Origin: Bryum argenteum
Lineage: Eukaryota > Streptophyta > Bryopsida > Bryales > Bryaceae
Assembly: GCA_037043015.1 (NCBI GenBank)
Contig: CM073324.1
Span: 24,940,097 to 25,004,096 of the forward strand
DNA: 64,000 bases
Direction of reading: 5' to 3'
The notes beneath the pieces are model-generated. The model was not told the DNA's origin. It worked only from the letters and a program-made list of their open reading frames with translations, and did not search any database. Shown one piece after another: positions 13,306 to 25,809 of this stretch; positions within the stretch are counted from its first letter, which is position 1, and each line of letters begins with the position of its first letter. The position numbers were made by a program, and so were the translations under genes.

Positions 13306-14167
13306 GCGCCCTGCCCTGCCCTGCCCAGCCCAGCCCTGGGGGAAGAAGGAAGGAAGTGAAAGGGAAGGAAGGGAAGGTGAAAGAAAAGCCAGAAGCGACG
13401 GGATTCCGGTGTCGGAGGACAGAACTCCCAGGATTACACCAGCTAAATCCTGGCCAACGGAAGAGGAAGAGGGCTGCATTCAAGGTTCCTGCCTTCGGCA
13501 ATCATCACGCCACCAGTCATCGACGACGACGCCATCCCCCGCCTGCTTTTATCCATCATTCAGTATTATTAATCCCAGGCAGAGAAAAACTGCTTTTCGC
13601 CTCATTCACCGGCACATCCCCATGCCCTTTTTCAATCGTTTTCCCCAGACATGCCATGCCCCCCATGCATCATTGCCTACTTATATCCCGCTCCCTTGCA
13701 TTTGTGATTCATTGCCTGCCTGCACCACAACTGCCGTGCTCGCTGCTACAGCAGGTTCGCTTTCGGTTACACTAATCGACTGTGATCCCTAATTTAGCAC
13801 TAATCGCCTTTCTCTCCATGATTGCGTTCTAGCGTGTGATGCGAGTAACATGCGCCACTAGGGCGGGCCCGGATTATTCATCAATTTCTCTCTTGAGAAG
13901 GAATGCGAGGAGGAGGAGGAGGGGGAGTGCGGATTTAAATTTGCTAACGGACTCGTTGTTCTGTACCTTGCGTGTGTTAGGGTGTGAAGACGAGTGTTAC
14001 GGCACGTTGATTGAGGAGAGGAAAGCGACAGTGGTAACGGTTGTGGTTGTACCGACGCGATTGTAATTCACGAGCAGAAATGAGACTTGAGAGACGGGGA
14101 GTTGAGCTGCTGAGAAACGTGGAGGCAATTTGATTCGAGAGTGTGTTCTTGGATTAGCAGATTAGCG
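13306..14167 (+). promoter_or_regulatory. Upstream/5'UTR region of the cereblon gene
   Basis: After a short CCCTG/CCCAG repeat (about 13,307-13,336) the DNA becomes GC- and purine-rich compared with the AT-rich DNA to the left. This is typical of a plant promoter/5'UTR. No convincing TATA box was found. Long open frames here run on several frames at once and have no domain features, so I treat them as chance. Confidence 0.4.
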
Positions 14168-17100
14168 ATGGACGAAAGAGATGTTGGAAGTGTAGACAAC
14201 TCTCTGGCGAGAGTGTTTCGTCTTTTAGATGAGAGCGATGACAGCAACACGGGCTCCCGCAACGAGCTTTTGCAAATGCAAAGGATACGTGAGCTGGACA
14301 TGGAGCCTTTAGTAGAAGAGGAGGAAGACGATTCTGAATCAGCGGAGAATCCTAATAGCTCAAGGTTTCTTCATCAGTACACCTTTTGTGTTGACAGCAG
14401 TCAATCTGGTCGTTTGTTGCGAAGTGGTGGAATCTGTGTCGTTGTCGTTCTATTGCTCTTGGCTCGTGTTGTGTGCGGGACTTGATTTCCGTGAGTTTTC
14501 AGTTAAGCTTGTGACGATCTGTTCGGAGGGGCAAAGTTGTGAGCGTCCATTTCTGAGGCTACTAGTGTCCCTTCTTCGCGGACTTTTCGTTCTGGAGAGG
14601 TGTATCGTTGATTTCGTCAATTGGTGTAGCTAGAAGTTGCAGTGTGTTTCTATGTTTGTTTTCTGCCTTTGTTGTTGACTTCGAATACCGTTCGATTCTA
14701 TTCTGTTTAGGGAGAGCCGAGACGTGCGGTTGTAGTGCTTACAAGTTAGTTAAGTTTTTCAGTTGATCGTACTTCGTGTAACTTGAGACATCCTTTTACT
14801 CTATTTATGCATTTCAGCAGCCGGTGGCAGATGTTAAGTACTTTGTCGCAAGTGTAGGGCGCTCTATGATCGTGAAGGACCCGTTGTAGAGAGCGGCAGA
14901 TTGTGACGGTCACAAGTCGCTGATATCTATCTAACTACTGATTGTAGAACTTGAGAGCTTAGTCTGTGTCCCCTGGGGGAGCTCAGCAGGGTATCAAGGT
15001 CAATGAAGTTTGTGGTTTCGGCAAGACGAGATGGGGGTTGTATGCAAGTCACTGTAGCTTAAGTCTTGATGAATGTAACTGAGGAGAGTGAGATGTCTGT
15101 AGACGGAGTAGCGGGTTTTGGGGAGGTTTAAGGTGGTGATGGAATTAGCAGAGAGTAAGTGTTGATACAGGCAGATGGTGTTGAGTTCCTCAAGAAGTCG
15201 TTTCAGGCTGTGGCTGAGATAGGTTGATCGATCATGTGTTAGCTTGGTGATTCATTGTGAGGTCTATTATTTCAGAGATTGTGATCGAGTGAAGCTAGTC
15301 GAGTATCAGTAGCGGCTTAATAAGTCGTTTCCAACCCGATCGAGGTTTTTGTTGAATTGCCTCTGTACGGTTTCTGAACCTGGTCGCAATCTAGGTGTTC
15401 ACGTTCATAGTAGTGTCCTGACAGGATTTTGCAACTCCAGTCGTTGTTTTCATTTTTCGGTACTGTTTGACAGCTTCGGTAGAGGTGGTAAATAGTTTGG
15501 AAGACTTATGCAACATAGTCACAAATATATTTTGAATTAGAAGGCATTCTGTAATGCATATGCTTTCTAGGTGCAGTTGCGATGATGTTATTTTGGTGCT
15601 TTCGTTGTAGTTTCTCACACGAGGTCTTAGATGCAGATGAGGAGCACCACCGTCATAGTTCTACCTTCTTGTCAGCACAGTGCATACGTAGATCGGACTA
15701 CATACGTAGATATACACTTACGATAGTAACCGTTCATATTAGTTGTGCACAGCTCGTTGATAAGTTTATAGTTCTGTAGCTATACAATGATTCACATGGT
15801 TCATTTGAAGCTCGTAGAGTTCAACATTGTGACTCAACGGATTTTTGGAGTGACTTCTTTTCACCCACACTTGCTGGATGTCTTCTAAGAATGCCTCCGC
15901 GAGACTCATCTAAATGTGTGAAGGAGTTGAGAAGTAGTGGTCTGACATTCGATCTTGCTTGTGGTTGGCTTCAGCGCGAATGCGCGAGAAAATGGTTTCA
16001 CCTCGAGCACCGGTGGCCAAGTGGGTGGATTCACCTTCGACACCAACTTGGCTTCTATGCACACTTACTTAGGAGGTACACCTCCACTATGTGATGATGT
16101 GAACTTAATTTGTCAACTGTATGACAATTTGTCCTTGTCGAGAATAGTGTTTTGTGCTGGGTATCTTTACCTAGATACTGTGGGATCGCTTAGAATAGTA
16201 TGTGGTTTTTTTGCAAGTGAAATAGAGGCGTTCTCATGTGTTCGTGAGATCGAAGGATTCGTTCTTGCCGTTTCTGAGCTTTAATCTTAGAAATTTGTCG
16301 TAAATCAACCGGCTGACCTTTTCTAGCTCTGACCAGCTTCTCCTCGTTGTTGCTGTGCACAGAAGTCGAGGACGTGCACAGTAATCGCCCCTTCGTTGAT
16401 GGTGGGGCATATCTTACGCTGCCAATGTTTTATCTGGAGGGTAAGCTCCTATATCATAGCCTGAGGAATCCAATCTCTGAGAATCTTAATTTGAACTAAC
16501 TCAACTGCGATGGACTTAATCCCTTTGCTGTAAGAAGTGGCAGCTTTTACTTGTGTGACGACTGTTCTGATAGTAAACGTACTGCTACATTTACTACTAA
16601 TATTGCTACATCCTCTACTATTATACGTTTTTTATTGCAAGAAAAGTACGGTACGATTGCTCTGCCCAGTCCCGCCGAAAGCAGGGGAGCCAAAGCGCTC
16701 ACTGAGTTGCCTAATTCTAATCTTATGTATTCGTACTTGCACATGCAGGTATAGTACTATTTCCGGAAGATACGCTCCCGCTCCGAGTGCTGCAACCGAG
16801 ATTCAAGGCCGCTGTAGATAGAGCCATGCGAAACGATGAAGCTATGAACACGATTGGTGTGATTCATGTGCGAGCAAGAGATGGACACGTCCATGTTGCA
16901 AACATCGGAACAACTGCCGAGGTAGGCAGTGGAGATTCCCCCCTTCCAAACATGTCTTCATGGTTGTTTGCGGATGGAAGCTATTCCAAAATAGCGGCTG
17001 AACGATGTTCTGCTGTCCATATTGCAGATTCGTCAATTACGCCATCTCACTGATGGCTCCATAAATGTGGTAACGAAGGGCCGCCAACGGTTCCGCATCT

Positions 17101-19702
17101 GCAAAGCGTGGACCGAAGCTGATGGGGCAGTAAGTAACCTGTTGACTACTCTTTATGTTCGTTCATGTTATGAGTATTGCATAGGGCAACTTCTGAATGA
17201 ATCGACTTTACGTAACACATGATGTTTCCTTTCTGGTTATTTCACTGGTCATATTATTCTGTCAAATCAGCAGTCTACTTACTACTGGTGTCGTTAATGT
17301 TCTCTTATTCCTCTTTCAGCGTCCTCATATTATCATGTGAATATTTCAATGTTAGCTCCTTAATTTACCACAGTTCTATTCAACCGAATGACTATCGTAT
17401 TTTGATGGCAGTAGTATTAGTACTAGATGGTTTGTCATAACAGGTACATGGTTCAGAATTAGAATATAGGAAAGTGTAAGATGTTTCAGTTCCTATTGCT
17501 CATGAAGCAACTCATGAAATTGGCTCTATGTGTGAATTGCAGTTATTTGCTCAAGTTCAAATTATTGAAGATGAAACTCCTCTGCATATTCCTAAGGATG
17601 CATTCAGCCAATTAGCCGCTGTGCCTACCTTTCAGAGTGGTAAAGTCCCTCGTGCGGCTGCTACTTCGCCACTTCCGTATGAACTCAGTGACGATGAGGC
17701 AGGTCTTCAGCCGGACGTTGACGACTATGATGACTCAGAGTCAGAGTCTGGACTTGAGGAGGAAAGGTTAGTTGTGTGCACAATGTTTGTAATTCTTTTG
17801 GATCAGTCTTCAGATGATTCTTTACAGAAGTTTGCATATGATTGATCAAAGAATCGCCTTTTTCGTGTCTATCTCCAGCTTAGTCCATTAATCAGCATAA
17901 AGGCATCTGGTTCTGATTAGAATTTGTACACAACACTAGTGGCTTACGTGGGAATATTCCTACTCGTTAGTAGCCCTTGTGGATCAAAATTCCTGGCTTT
18001 CTGGAGACACCCGTATGATCTAGTTGTAGCCTGACTTTTGCTGGTCCTGCTCGCGATGAGTTTAATATCGTGGTTCATGTTGATGCTTTATTATCGCTGC
18101 CTAAAGTCCTCTCTGCTGTGTAGGTCCACACGATATGCAAGTGAAAGTGATGAACTTATTGGAGTTCTAGAAAGGGGAGTAGGAGATGATGAAAGTAGTG
18201 AGGAGGAGGAGAGGTGGTCGCGGAGAAGAAGAGTTCGTCAAAGAGGAGTTAATAACTTTGACCTTGAAGAAGGTGATGAACCTCAAGCCAGCGGAGAAAT
18301 TCAAACCGGAGATGTATCACAGTGCAGCGAACAAGCTGGGTACCCTGGAGAGTCGTCTGGAGTAAGCAATGAACCTACAACAAGAGGAAAAGGGCCTCCC
18401 GAAGGTGGTCGTGGTGGTTGTTGTAAAGCCTGGGCTGCTGACGCAGGAAAATGGAGGAATCGAGCTCAACGCTCTGCGTGGCCACATTGGGTGTACCGCC
18501 AGTTCGATGCTTATGACTTGGCAAGACGAGCTGCTGGTAAGCTTGTACCACCAATCCAAGCTTTGTGATCTTTGCTAATGAAAATGTCTGCAGAAGAAGC
18601 CAAATCCGTATAAGCATACGTCATGTTCGACTTTTGCAAGTTGTCAGTCCTTGGACTGTTGTCTGATTCTGGTCAGAGTGTGAGATTGTGCGACTCAATT
18701 ACGACGTGGACTTTTGCATGCTAAATTTGTCGGCATTCTAGCTCTTACTCTGACATTATTGTTTTATTTACAGACATGTTGAGACAGATGGCTGATCTTC
18801 CCCGGATGGAAGCTATGGTCCGTACACCTTCTATGCTGTCTTACTACATAGCCAGCAACATGCCTCTTCAGGATGCTACTCGTCAGGAACTTCTTGAAAT
18901 TGATGGAACCGTGTATCGACTGCGGCGGGAAATTGAATTGTTGGAGTCAATGGATCAGCTTCGATGTAAACGATGCTTGGTGGGTCAATATACTTCGATA
19001 TACTTCTTGGAATTCGCACACATAAGAAAGTCTCAGAATCAATTGCCCATAGTTGATCTTGGTGAAGGAAGAAGCCTGAATTAAAACTCCTTGGGTTTGC
19101 AGCGTCTAATGAAGACGCGGCTTGGCTTGTTTAATCTGGAACGCATGCATGCCCTTGAGCTGTGATGAAGAGAACGCTCGAAATGTCAATTCTAACTGGT
19201 ATTTATCTGTTGCCAGGACATAAAAGCTAGGCGTAGTGACATGCTCGTAATGTCAGCAGATGGGCCAATCAGTGCTTACGTAAACGCCCATGGCTTTGTA
19301 CATGAGACGCTCACGTTGCAACGGGCAAGCGGGCTTGTCTTGGCTGGGCAGCCTCAGACTGCCAACAGCTGGTTTCCTGGGTTAGTCATCCTATTCTCAA
19401 AGACTTCCCCTTCTATGTATTCCACATTCTGGGCATCAATTTCATATGATCAGTAGGTCAATTCAAGCTGTTAGAAACTTCCTCTCGTCACTCGCTGTTG
19501 CTTGCATGGATGTTGATCTTGGTGGCGAAGTACCCCTTACCAAGCGTTTTTTTATTGGGTTTGCAGGTATGCGTGGGTGTTGGCCGAGTGCGTGAAATGT
19601 ACCGAGCACATGGGTTGGCGATTTACAGCTGTTTCTAAAGAGACTAGACCAAAGGCTTTTTGGGGCATCCGGAGGTCGCAGCTGGCTGATAACAGCTCTT
19701 GA
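14168..19702 (+). CDS. CRBN: Cereblon orthologue (LON + CULT domains), 9 exons, 571 aa
   Basis: Cereblon is the substrate receptor of a CRL4 (DDB1-CUL4) ubiquitin ligase, expected in nucleus/cytosol. Exons: 14168-14364, 15975-16075, 16749-16921, 17028-17129, 17543-17766, 18124-18536, 18774-18979, 19217-19380, 19567-19702. All junctions are GT-AG and the phases sum to 1716 nt. An acidic N-terminus is followed by FDTNLASMHTYLG, the conserved lead-in. The LON-like domain starts near residue 100 (FPEDTLPLRV). Acidic and basic low-complexity runs lie at about 235-330. The C-terminal CULT domain has zinc ligands C468, C471, C535 and C538, and the three-tryptophan pocket W524, W530 and W544 (SWFPGYAW...GW), the site that binds thalidomide and degron ligands in animals. 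The protein is longer than human CRBN (442 aa) because of the middle insert. The start is the first ATG in frame. Intron 1 is 1.6 kb. Confidence 0.93.
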
Positions 19703-21094
19703 ATTTACAGTGAGCCACCAGATAATAGGTATTTAGTTACTCTAATTGCCAGGCTTAGCTACATGTAGTTATGTGGTGTACATATCATCGTAGACCAGTG
19801 CTTAAGATATATGCAGGAGGTTTCATCTTTATCCAATTTTGCTTCCATATACGGGATCGATTATTTCGACCTTATAGTGCTGATGAAACTAGGATGCGTT
19901 GCAAGCTATTGTAGAAATCCCTAATTTAGAAAGAGAGACCGACTCTAGGATTCAGCTCTCCACATTGTATACTTGTCCTGAAGGCAGTATGATATTTCCC
20001 ACCAGATGGGTTGTTCAGCCGTGATATGTATTCAGCACATGCTCTGAACATGATACATTCTTTGACGTAATTGCCATCTGAAGCTACAAGTTTCAGCATT
20101 TCAGAATCGTACCTCTCTTCTACCACTTGTATCTTGCTAACAGTTCCTTGTCACGGGCTCCATGACATGATGCAGATTCTCTCCAAACGGCGACTGATCA
20201 ATCTGATATGGAACGAGCACTGGGTACAAAATATTCCCACTTGCTGTAGACACTGCAGCTATTTAACGCCTACCATTTACGTAGACACTGTAGATATTGC
20301 TTCTAGATTTTGAATATGTCGAAGTATTGCCGCCGAAGTCACACATTTTTACAATAGGACGGTTGTGGCTATGGGCCGAAGGCTCTCCAGGTTTGCGTAA
20401 GACCCGCCAGGACATCGGGATTTCGGCCATAGATCGACTCGAAAGTCACAAAAGCTGAATCACTGCTGCCGTGAAAACAGTCACCGGTTGAGAAAAACGA
20501 CACACCGCTAGTATTTGCGGGAAAACAATAAGCGATGCGGAACCTTCGATGAATTAGAGGGGTGTTTGGATGGATGCCATCGTGAATGCACTGCTCGGAT
20601 GGATGCCACGGCCGGGATTAGCTGGAGTAGCACCATTCGCGGACAAGCCCCACCCACTAAGTCGCGTTTGGCGGACAATATTAAACAAATAATCGTTACG
20701 CGCTATGGCTGGAGCCAGCTTGGATTTCCCTCCACGCAGGTAACTTGCATTATCACCATTTTTCCAAACCTCGGACGGAATTCAATTGATCGAGCACCAC
20801 ATTGCCCGAAAAGGGAATTTAACAGCACTTGCATCTCACCAAAAATTCGAAATTTGGAAACGCTGGAAGGTCTCCCACTTCGAATACCAAGCAATCTACC
20901 TGGAGCAGTGAGTGGAAGGAACCCAGCTGGGCCGATTTTTGCGGCTATTTTGTCTCCAGCATTAGAACTCTCGGAGCGCAGGGCGTTCATCGTCACCAAC
21001 TTCCCTCCTCTAGCGCCATTCGACTTGAGTCTTCTTGTTGGGTTAGAGCTTCTTAGTGTTTGTGGTGCACCCCAGGGTGCGAGTTCTTGCAGCG
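19703..21094. other. Intergenic DNA between cereblon and RALF
   Basis: Contains the 3' flank of the cereblon gene and presumably the RALF promoter/5'UTR. A long open frame starting at 20,515 overlaps the RALF gene in another frame. It has no signal peptide, domain or familiar motif and is probably not coding. No TATA box is obvious. Confidence 0.45.
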
Positions 21095-21382
21095 ATGGCG
21101 ATCAGGAGCGCTTTGGTTGTGATGTTCCTCGTGCTTGTTTCGGTGGCGCATACACAGGGGCAAGTTCCGCTCGCACCTGCACCCACTCCGATGGCTATGG
21201 CACCTGGTCCAGCCGCCCCGGCTCCCTACTACATCAGCTATGGAGCTTTGAGCGCCAACAGGGCTCCATGCCCATCCGGAACCGGCCAAAGCTACTACGC
21301 CGCTAATTGCACGGCGCAGACAGGCCCCGTGACGCCCTACACCCGGAGTTGCGACACCATCACGCGCTGTGCTCGCGGCTGA
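21095..21382 (+). CDS. RALF (rapid alkalinization factor) preproprotein, 95 aa, single exon
   Basis: RALFs are secreted cysteine-rich peptides sensed at the cell surface by CrRLK1L receptor kinases (FERONIA type); they regulate wall integrity, pH and growth. Residues 1-23 form a signal peptide (hydrophobic core VVMFLVLVSV). A proline/alanine-rich linker (about 24-44) follows. The mature-type domain carries the diagnostic YISY motif (46-49), then ALSANRAPC, and four cysteines at 59, 72, 86 and 92 in RALF spacing, ending RSCDTITRCARG. No RRxL-type S1P cleavage site is visible before YISY, as in short RALFs without a long pro-region. I chose the ATG at 21,095 because it starts the signal peptide; an in-frame ATG 13 codons upstream would place charged residues before it. 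Confidence 0.9.
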   Translation: MAIRSALVVMFLVLVSVAHTQGQVPLAPAPTPMAMAPGPAAPAPYYISYGALSANRAPCPSGTGQSYYAANCTAQTGPVTPYTRSCDTITRCARG

Positions 21383-22443
21383 GAATGCTGATGGCTCCCT
21401 GCAGGCAAGCAAGCTCTTCATCAGGATCATCTTCTAGTTAGTAGGGATGCAATGCAGAGCTCGGCAAGCAGACTTACTTTTTCAACTAAGTATCAACTGT
21501 TGCATTGAAGCTTTTTTTCTCTCTCGTTTTCTTCCCAAGGTGTATGTGCCTTTCCAAGTTTGTGCTAGTGGTGGGTTCGAGGCTCTCACATCAAAATGAT
21601 TCATCTTTTCCCTCTCATTCGGAGGTTGTAAACCCAAACATGATGAAGCCTTTTATTTCGATTTTCCCTTCTGAATGCTCGTGCAGTGGCGGAGATTGGA
21701 GTTCTTCAACTGCTTGGTGGGAGTTGGGATCCCAGAATAGTGATTTTTTCAAATAAGCTCCCGATTGTTTTCTTAATAAAAAAGACATTTTTTATCAAAT
21801 GTACGTACTTCGCATTCCACTATCTCATGATGGATGCCTGTTCATGTGCCATACTCTTATCTCATTCTCTGCGATCTAGGGTTTCGATGGTGAATTGATG
21901 ATGTGCTCAGATTCAATCTTAGATCTACTCTGTGAGGTGCTTTCCACACTTCTTCCCGTGGGGAGAGGGATGGTGAATCAGGATATAAGATTGTCTTGGC
22001 CGTGGGCATATCGATAATGTAGTGCATGTACAGATGTGCTTGAGTTTTCAGAGATTGAACTTTCAAGCTAGGTTTGCAAGAAAATCCAACGTACTTCTGT
22101 GATCATTTCAACTTTGCAATCAATGGTACGAAGGCAATACTTTTTGTTGATGCCAACCTCTGAGTGAAAAAATGTCTGCCCTAAAATCTCAAAATGGCAC
22201 AATTCAAGGGTGACCTCCGTTTGTCTGCATCAACCCAACCGTGGTTGAGAATGTCTGCATCAACCCTGGTTGAGAGCAAGAGTGACCTTGACCTAATTGA
22301 AGCGCTTGGAGAATAATGTTCTTACCGTTTACGAAGACTTGTTTTTATAATCCTTGGATATTCTCTTGGATATTCCTTGTGCTTGCTTACTATAATGGTC
22401 AACCTTGTTCAAGCCCTAAAGTCCCTACCAATTTTGTAGCTGC
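21383..22443. other. 3' flank of RALF and intergenic DNA
   Basis: A possible poly(A) signal region (TTAATAAAAAAG) lies near 21,772. No further gene seen. Confidence 0.4.
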
Positions 22444-22639
22444 CTGTAAAAGAGTGCTACCAGCGTTTCTTGGAGCCCCCATCGGTTAATGGGATTTTTT
22501 CTTCAGAATTCCTGGAATTCTAGATCTGGACCCCCCCCTAAAAATGGGGCATGCGCTTGTAAATTACCTTGGGAGGTCTTCTCCTTAGTCTCCTCCCCCT
22601 CCCTTGCCCACGAGAAATGCTCGTAGCACTTATTTACAG
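22444..22639. mobile_element. Short TIR element (MITE-like), copy 2, reversed
   Basis: It begins CTGTAAAAGAGTGCTACCAGCGTTTCT and ends with the inverted counterpart ...GCACTTATTTACAG. The sequence is the reverse complement of the element at 13,035-13,305 and about 75 bp shorter in the middle. Confidence 0.7.
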
Positions 22640-23110
22640 TGATTCTTCCTAAGCGGAAATGAAGTTATTCAAATCTTGAAGTACACTTAGTGTAGGTCAT
22701 GTGGGTCAAATTTGGAGGCTTGAGGCCTTGTAGATTGTGAGATCATAATATATTTGTACTTACAAATGAATCCGAAATTTCAGCATTTTCACTTTGAAGT
22801 GGAAATATTATCAACAAACCAATTTCAATCAAAATTTCACCAACAAGATAGATGTTCACCTTCATATCAAAATCACTCTTGAACTTACACTAAGGAAAAA
22901 TTCTTGGCTCAAATAATAACTTTGCAATGGTGAAAATTGCCTCGTCCTTTATGAAGGAAGAACAATCCAAATCTTAACCTCTTGCACTAAAATCATGTCT
23001 TCGAAGCATCATGGATGACATTAAGTCTTCTACGACATGAACTAAACTTGAACTAGATTCCAACCAAGAAAATAAATTGAAATCTAATAGCATATATATG
23101 AGATACAACT

Positions 23111-23274
23111 CCTTGAAGACCATGCATTTTTTGGGTTCACTTTTTGAACCTAAAGATGCTTAGGGGTTAAGAACTATCCTATGTTTAATGGTCCTTGAAG
23201 ACCATGCATTTTTTGGGTTCACTTTTTGAACCCAAAGATGCTTAGGGGATAAGAAGTATCCTATGTTTAATGGT
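23111..23274. repeat. 82-bp tandem duplication
   Basis: Two adjacent 82-bp units begin CCTTGAAGACCATGCATTTT and differ at only a few bases. Each contains AGATGCTTAGGGG, which resembles the right end of a TTAA-family element, so the duplication may include an old element end. Confidence 0.8.
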
Positions 23275-23743
23275 GTGAAATGATTATGCTTTTCCAACTT
23301 GACTTTTCAAAATGATACTATGCATGCCTCCTAGATCTAAATGGAAAGTGAAGAATTGTAATCCCTAGATTGGATTTAATGAGGTCATGTTATATTGAGG
23401 CACATCCATATGTTACATTTTTCTATTGAATGGATCGATTCCATACAAAGTTGAGAGGAACTTATGGAAACCATGTTTCTTATGTATCACTCTTAACCCC
23501 TAAATTTCCTCGTTGCAAAACGGTCTAAGTCACGAAATTTGACCTTCCTTTAGATTAAGCTCAAAAAATCTCAATCTGAGCATTAATCAAAAGATTCAAC
23601 CGTCAAATTTCAAAGTTCACTTGACATTCTTCTCACATACAAATTTTGAACCGTTCATTCTTCCTCATTTGTGAGATTATAATGGTCAAAGTTGGCTGAG
23701 TTTTTCTTTTGCAGGAACCTCCAAAATCCGTTTCGGGTTTTAA

Positions 23744-24713
23744 CCCCTAAACTTCCCTAGTGTCAAAAAACGACATTTTGGATGAAGGGCAGAAACTTTG
23801 AAGAGCCACAACTTCTTCATCCAAACTCCGTTTTTGACGAAATCGCTTGGGTTAGGTCAAAAATCAAGTCTAGTTTATTTAGTAAAAATTGCGGACTCAT
23901 AAAATGAAGTATGAATAAATGGCATGGATTTTAGTGAAGGCAGCTTTTGTTTTTGGGTATTCAAACATTTGGCACGTTTTACCATTGCAAGCCAATTATG
24001 TGAAATCTGAAATAGTTTTTCATGAAATTTTTTTCATAGGTTTGATAATTAGATTCATCCCAACAACTTTGTAGTTGGAAGTTTTTGATCTAGATAACTT
24101 TGGTATTGGCTTTGCAATGATGTTTCTACGATGAAAAAAGTGAAAAAATGGATGATTTTTGAAGAGCTAGATCTCCTGCATCCACCGTTAGATTTTGACT
24201 TTATTTTTAGGGATGGATTCCAATTATAGTCTATTTTTGGTGGTAGAAACCTTGACCCAATCGAGGATATATTGAAGAAAAGGCATGGATTTGAGTGCGA
24301 GGGGTCTAGTTTTGGACTATTTTTCCTTTGTAAAATCTTTAGCAGTTTTCACGACTACAAGGCTACTATTTGAGCCAAGATTTTTTTTGATAATTTTTTT
24401 TGGTACAAGAGTGTTTTTGAGATGAAAATGAACAACTTTCTAGTTGCTGATTTTTTGACTGCAAATTTCATATTGGTAGTATTTTCACTTCAAAGTGGAA
24501 ATGATGGTATTTTGTAGCTTGTTTTGCGCACTAATATGTTATGATCTCGCAATCTATGAGGTCCCATGGGTCAAGTTTTGGTTCACATGATCTACTACAA
24601 GTCTATTACAAGTTTGTACAATTGAGATTTGAATAGCTTATCTTTATTTTCATCTATATCACTGTTTTTGAAAATGAGTTTTTAGCTAAAAATACCCCAA
24701 GGACGTTTAGGGG
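23744..24713. mobile_element. TTAA-flanked DNA transposon, copy D (970 bp)
   Basis: TTAA lies at 23,740-23,743 and 24,714-24,717. The left end is CCCCTAAACTTCCCTAG and the reverse complement of the right end is CCCCTAAACGTCCTTGG. No transposase-like frame. Internal sequence is clearly shared with copies E (25,839) and F (51,067): GACATTTTGGATGA, AATCAAGTCTAGTTTAT, TTATGATCTCGCAATCTATGA. Confidence 0.85.
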
Positions 24714-24916
24714 TTAAAAATTTGATATTTTTGAAATTACTTTGAGGTTTGAAAATTATAAAGGTTAAATCAATTAGAAAGTGTATAACTGAAAATAGTC
24801 ATAAATGAGGAATCATGTGTGCATAGTGTTAGCTTGAGTCAGAACTAGACAATAGACAAACAAACAAAATTATAACTCACCATCTTATTTTATTGTATTT
24901 TTATATAAATAAGACT

Positions 24917-25010
24917 ACTAATCCCAATGTCGGGATTAGTGTATATAAAATGACTGTTTGACCTACTCTTGTATAAATAAGGACACTAATCCCAATGTTG
25001 GGATTAGTGT
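24917..25010. repeat. Two near-identical hairpins in direct repeat
   Basis: Hairpin 1 is 24,917-24,940 (9-bp stem ACTAATCCC, 6-nt loop AATGTC). Hairpin 2 is 24,983-25,010 (11-bp stem ACACTAATCCC, loop AATGTT). Both follow TATAAATAAG, so the whole roughly 66-bp block is duplicated. The loop base differs but the stems are perfect. Confidence 0.7.
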
Positions 25011-25300
25011 GAATGGATAATTGACCGTTTAACCTACTCATTGACAATATGCCTTCAAGACCTCATACTCCATTCATACATTCAAACTACAGTACTACAC
25101 TATTCACACAAACCTTTAAATAAATTTTGACGTTCTACGTCTTCGCAAAAGACTACAACTATTTCATAGTGAATCTATAAGAAAATCTTCAAAGAAGTAT
25201 TCTTTTGAAGTTTGCACGATTGTTGAAGCAATATACGACAAAGTTATTTCATAATCCTTTTAAGTTCAGTCAAATTTTAAATGGAATTTTTTGAAAATTA

Positions 25301-25398
25301 GGCAAATTTAAATTTGATAACTTCTAGCCGAATTTAAATTTAATTACTCCCAGCCAAAATTAAATTTAATTACTTCTAGCCGAATTTAAATTTAATTG
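25301..25398. repeat. About 30-bp AT-rich tandem repeat, 3+ units
   Basis: Units of about 30 bp around AGCCGAATTTAAATTTAATTA follow one another with a few substitutions. Confidence 0.75.
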
Positions 25399-25809
25399 GT
25401 TTTTGCCGCAACAAGCAAGGCAAAAGAGGCAAGGAGAAATTCAAACGTCGACTTGGTCAATGGGAACGAGAAAAAGAGGGAAACACGGGAACGGAAAGAG
25501 ATGGAGTGCCGCTTTCTTCGGAGTGGGGCTTTTGGGGACGAGGGGCTTGGCGCAGGCCTCAGCCAAGCAAGCAAGCAGCAACACAGATTCAACATCCAAT
25601 CGACCGACACCAACTGTGTCGAAGCCACCTTAGCCAGCTCGAAACAAACGATGTCCTACACAGCGCACGTCGAAGCAGTAGAATCTTCATCAAGGAGCTG
25701 AGCAACAACAAATTCTCAAACCAAATCGCATCGCATCGCATCGCAAGCTCAGCGGAGATATGGCATCTCTTATGACTTTTATGATTTTTTTCTCTACGGC
25801 ATCTCTTAT
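25399..25809. other. GC-richer stretch of unknown origin left of the GPAT9/plastid patchwork
   Basis: Base composition changes sharply from the AT-rich repeats on the left. Short frames exist on both strands without any familiar motif. It could be exonic or UTR debris carried with the neighbouring GPAT9 fragment, but I cannot assign it. A GCATC repeat lies at about 25,727-25,744. Confidence 0.35.

Noticed and set aside
13271-13792. Overlapping frames of 139 and 173 codons upstream of cereblon
   Set aside because: They begin in a MITE and a CCCTG repeat and run in two frames over the same DNA; better read as promoter/5'UTR.
20515-21306. 263-codon open frame overlapping the RALF gene
   Set aside because: No signal, domain or familiar motif; it overlaps the clear RALF frame, and the composition makes chance frames likely.
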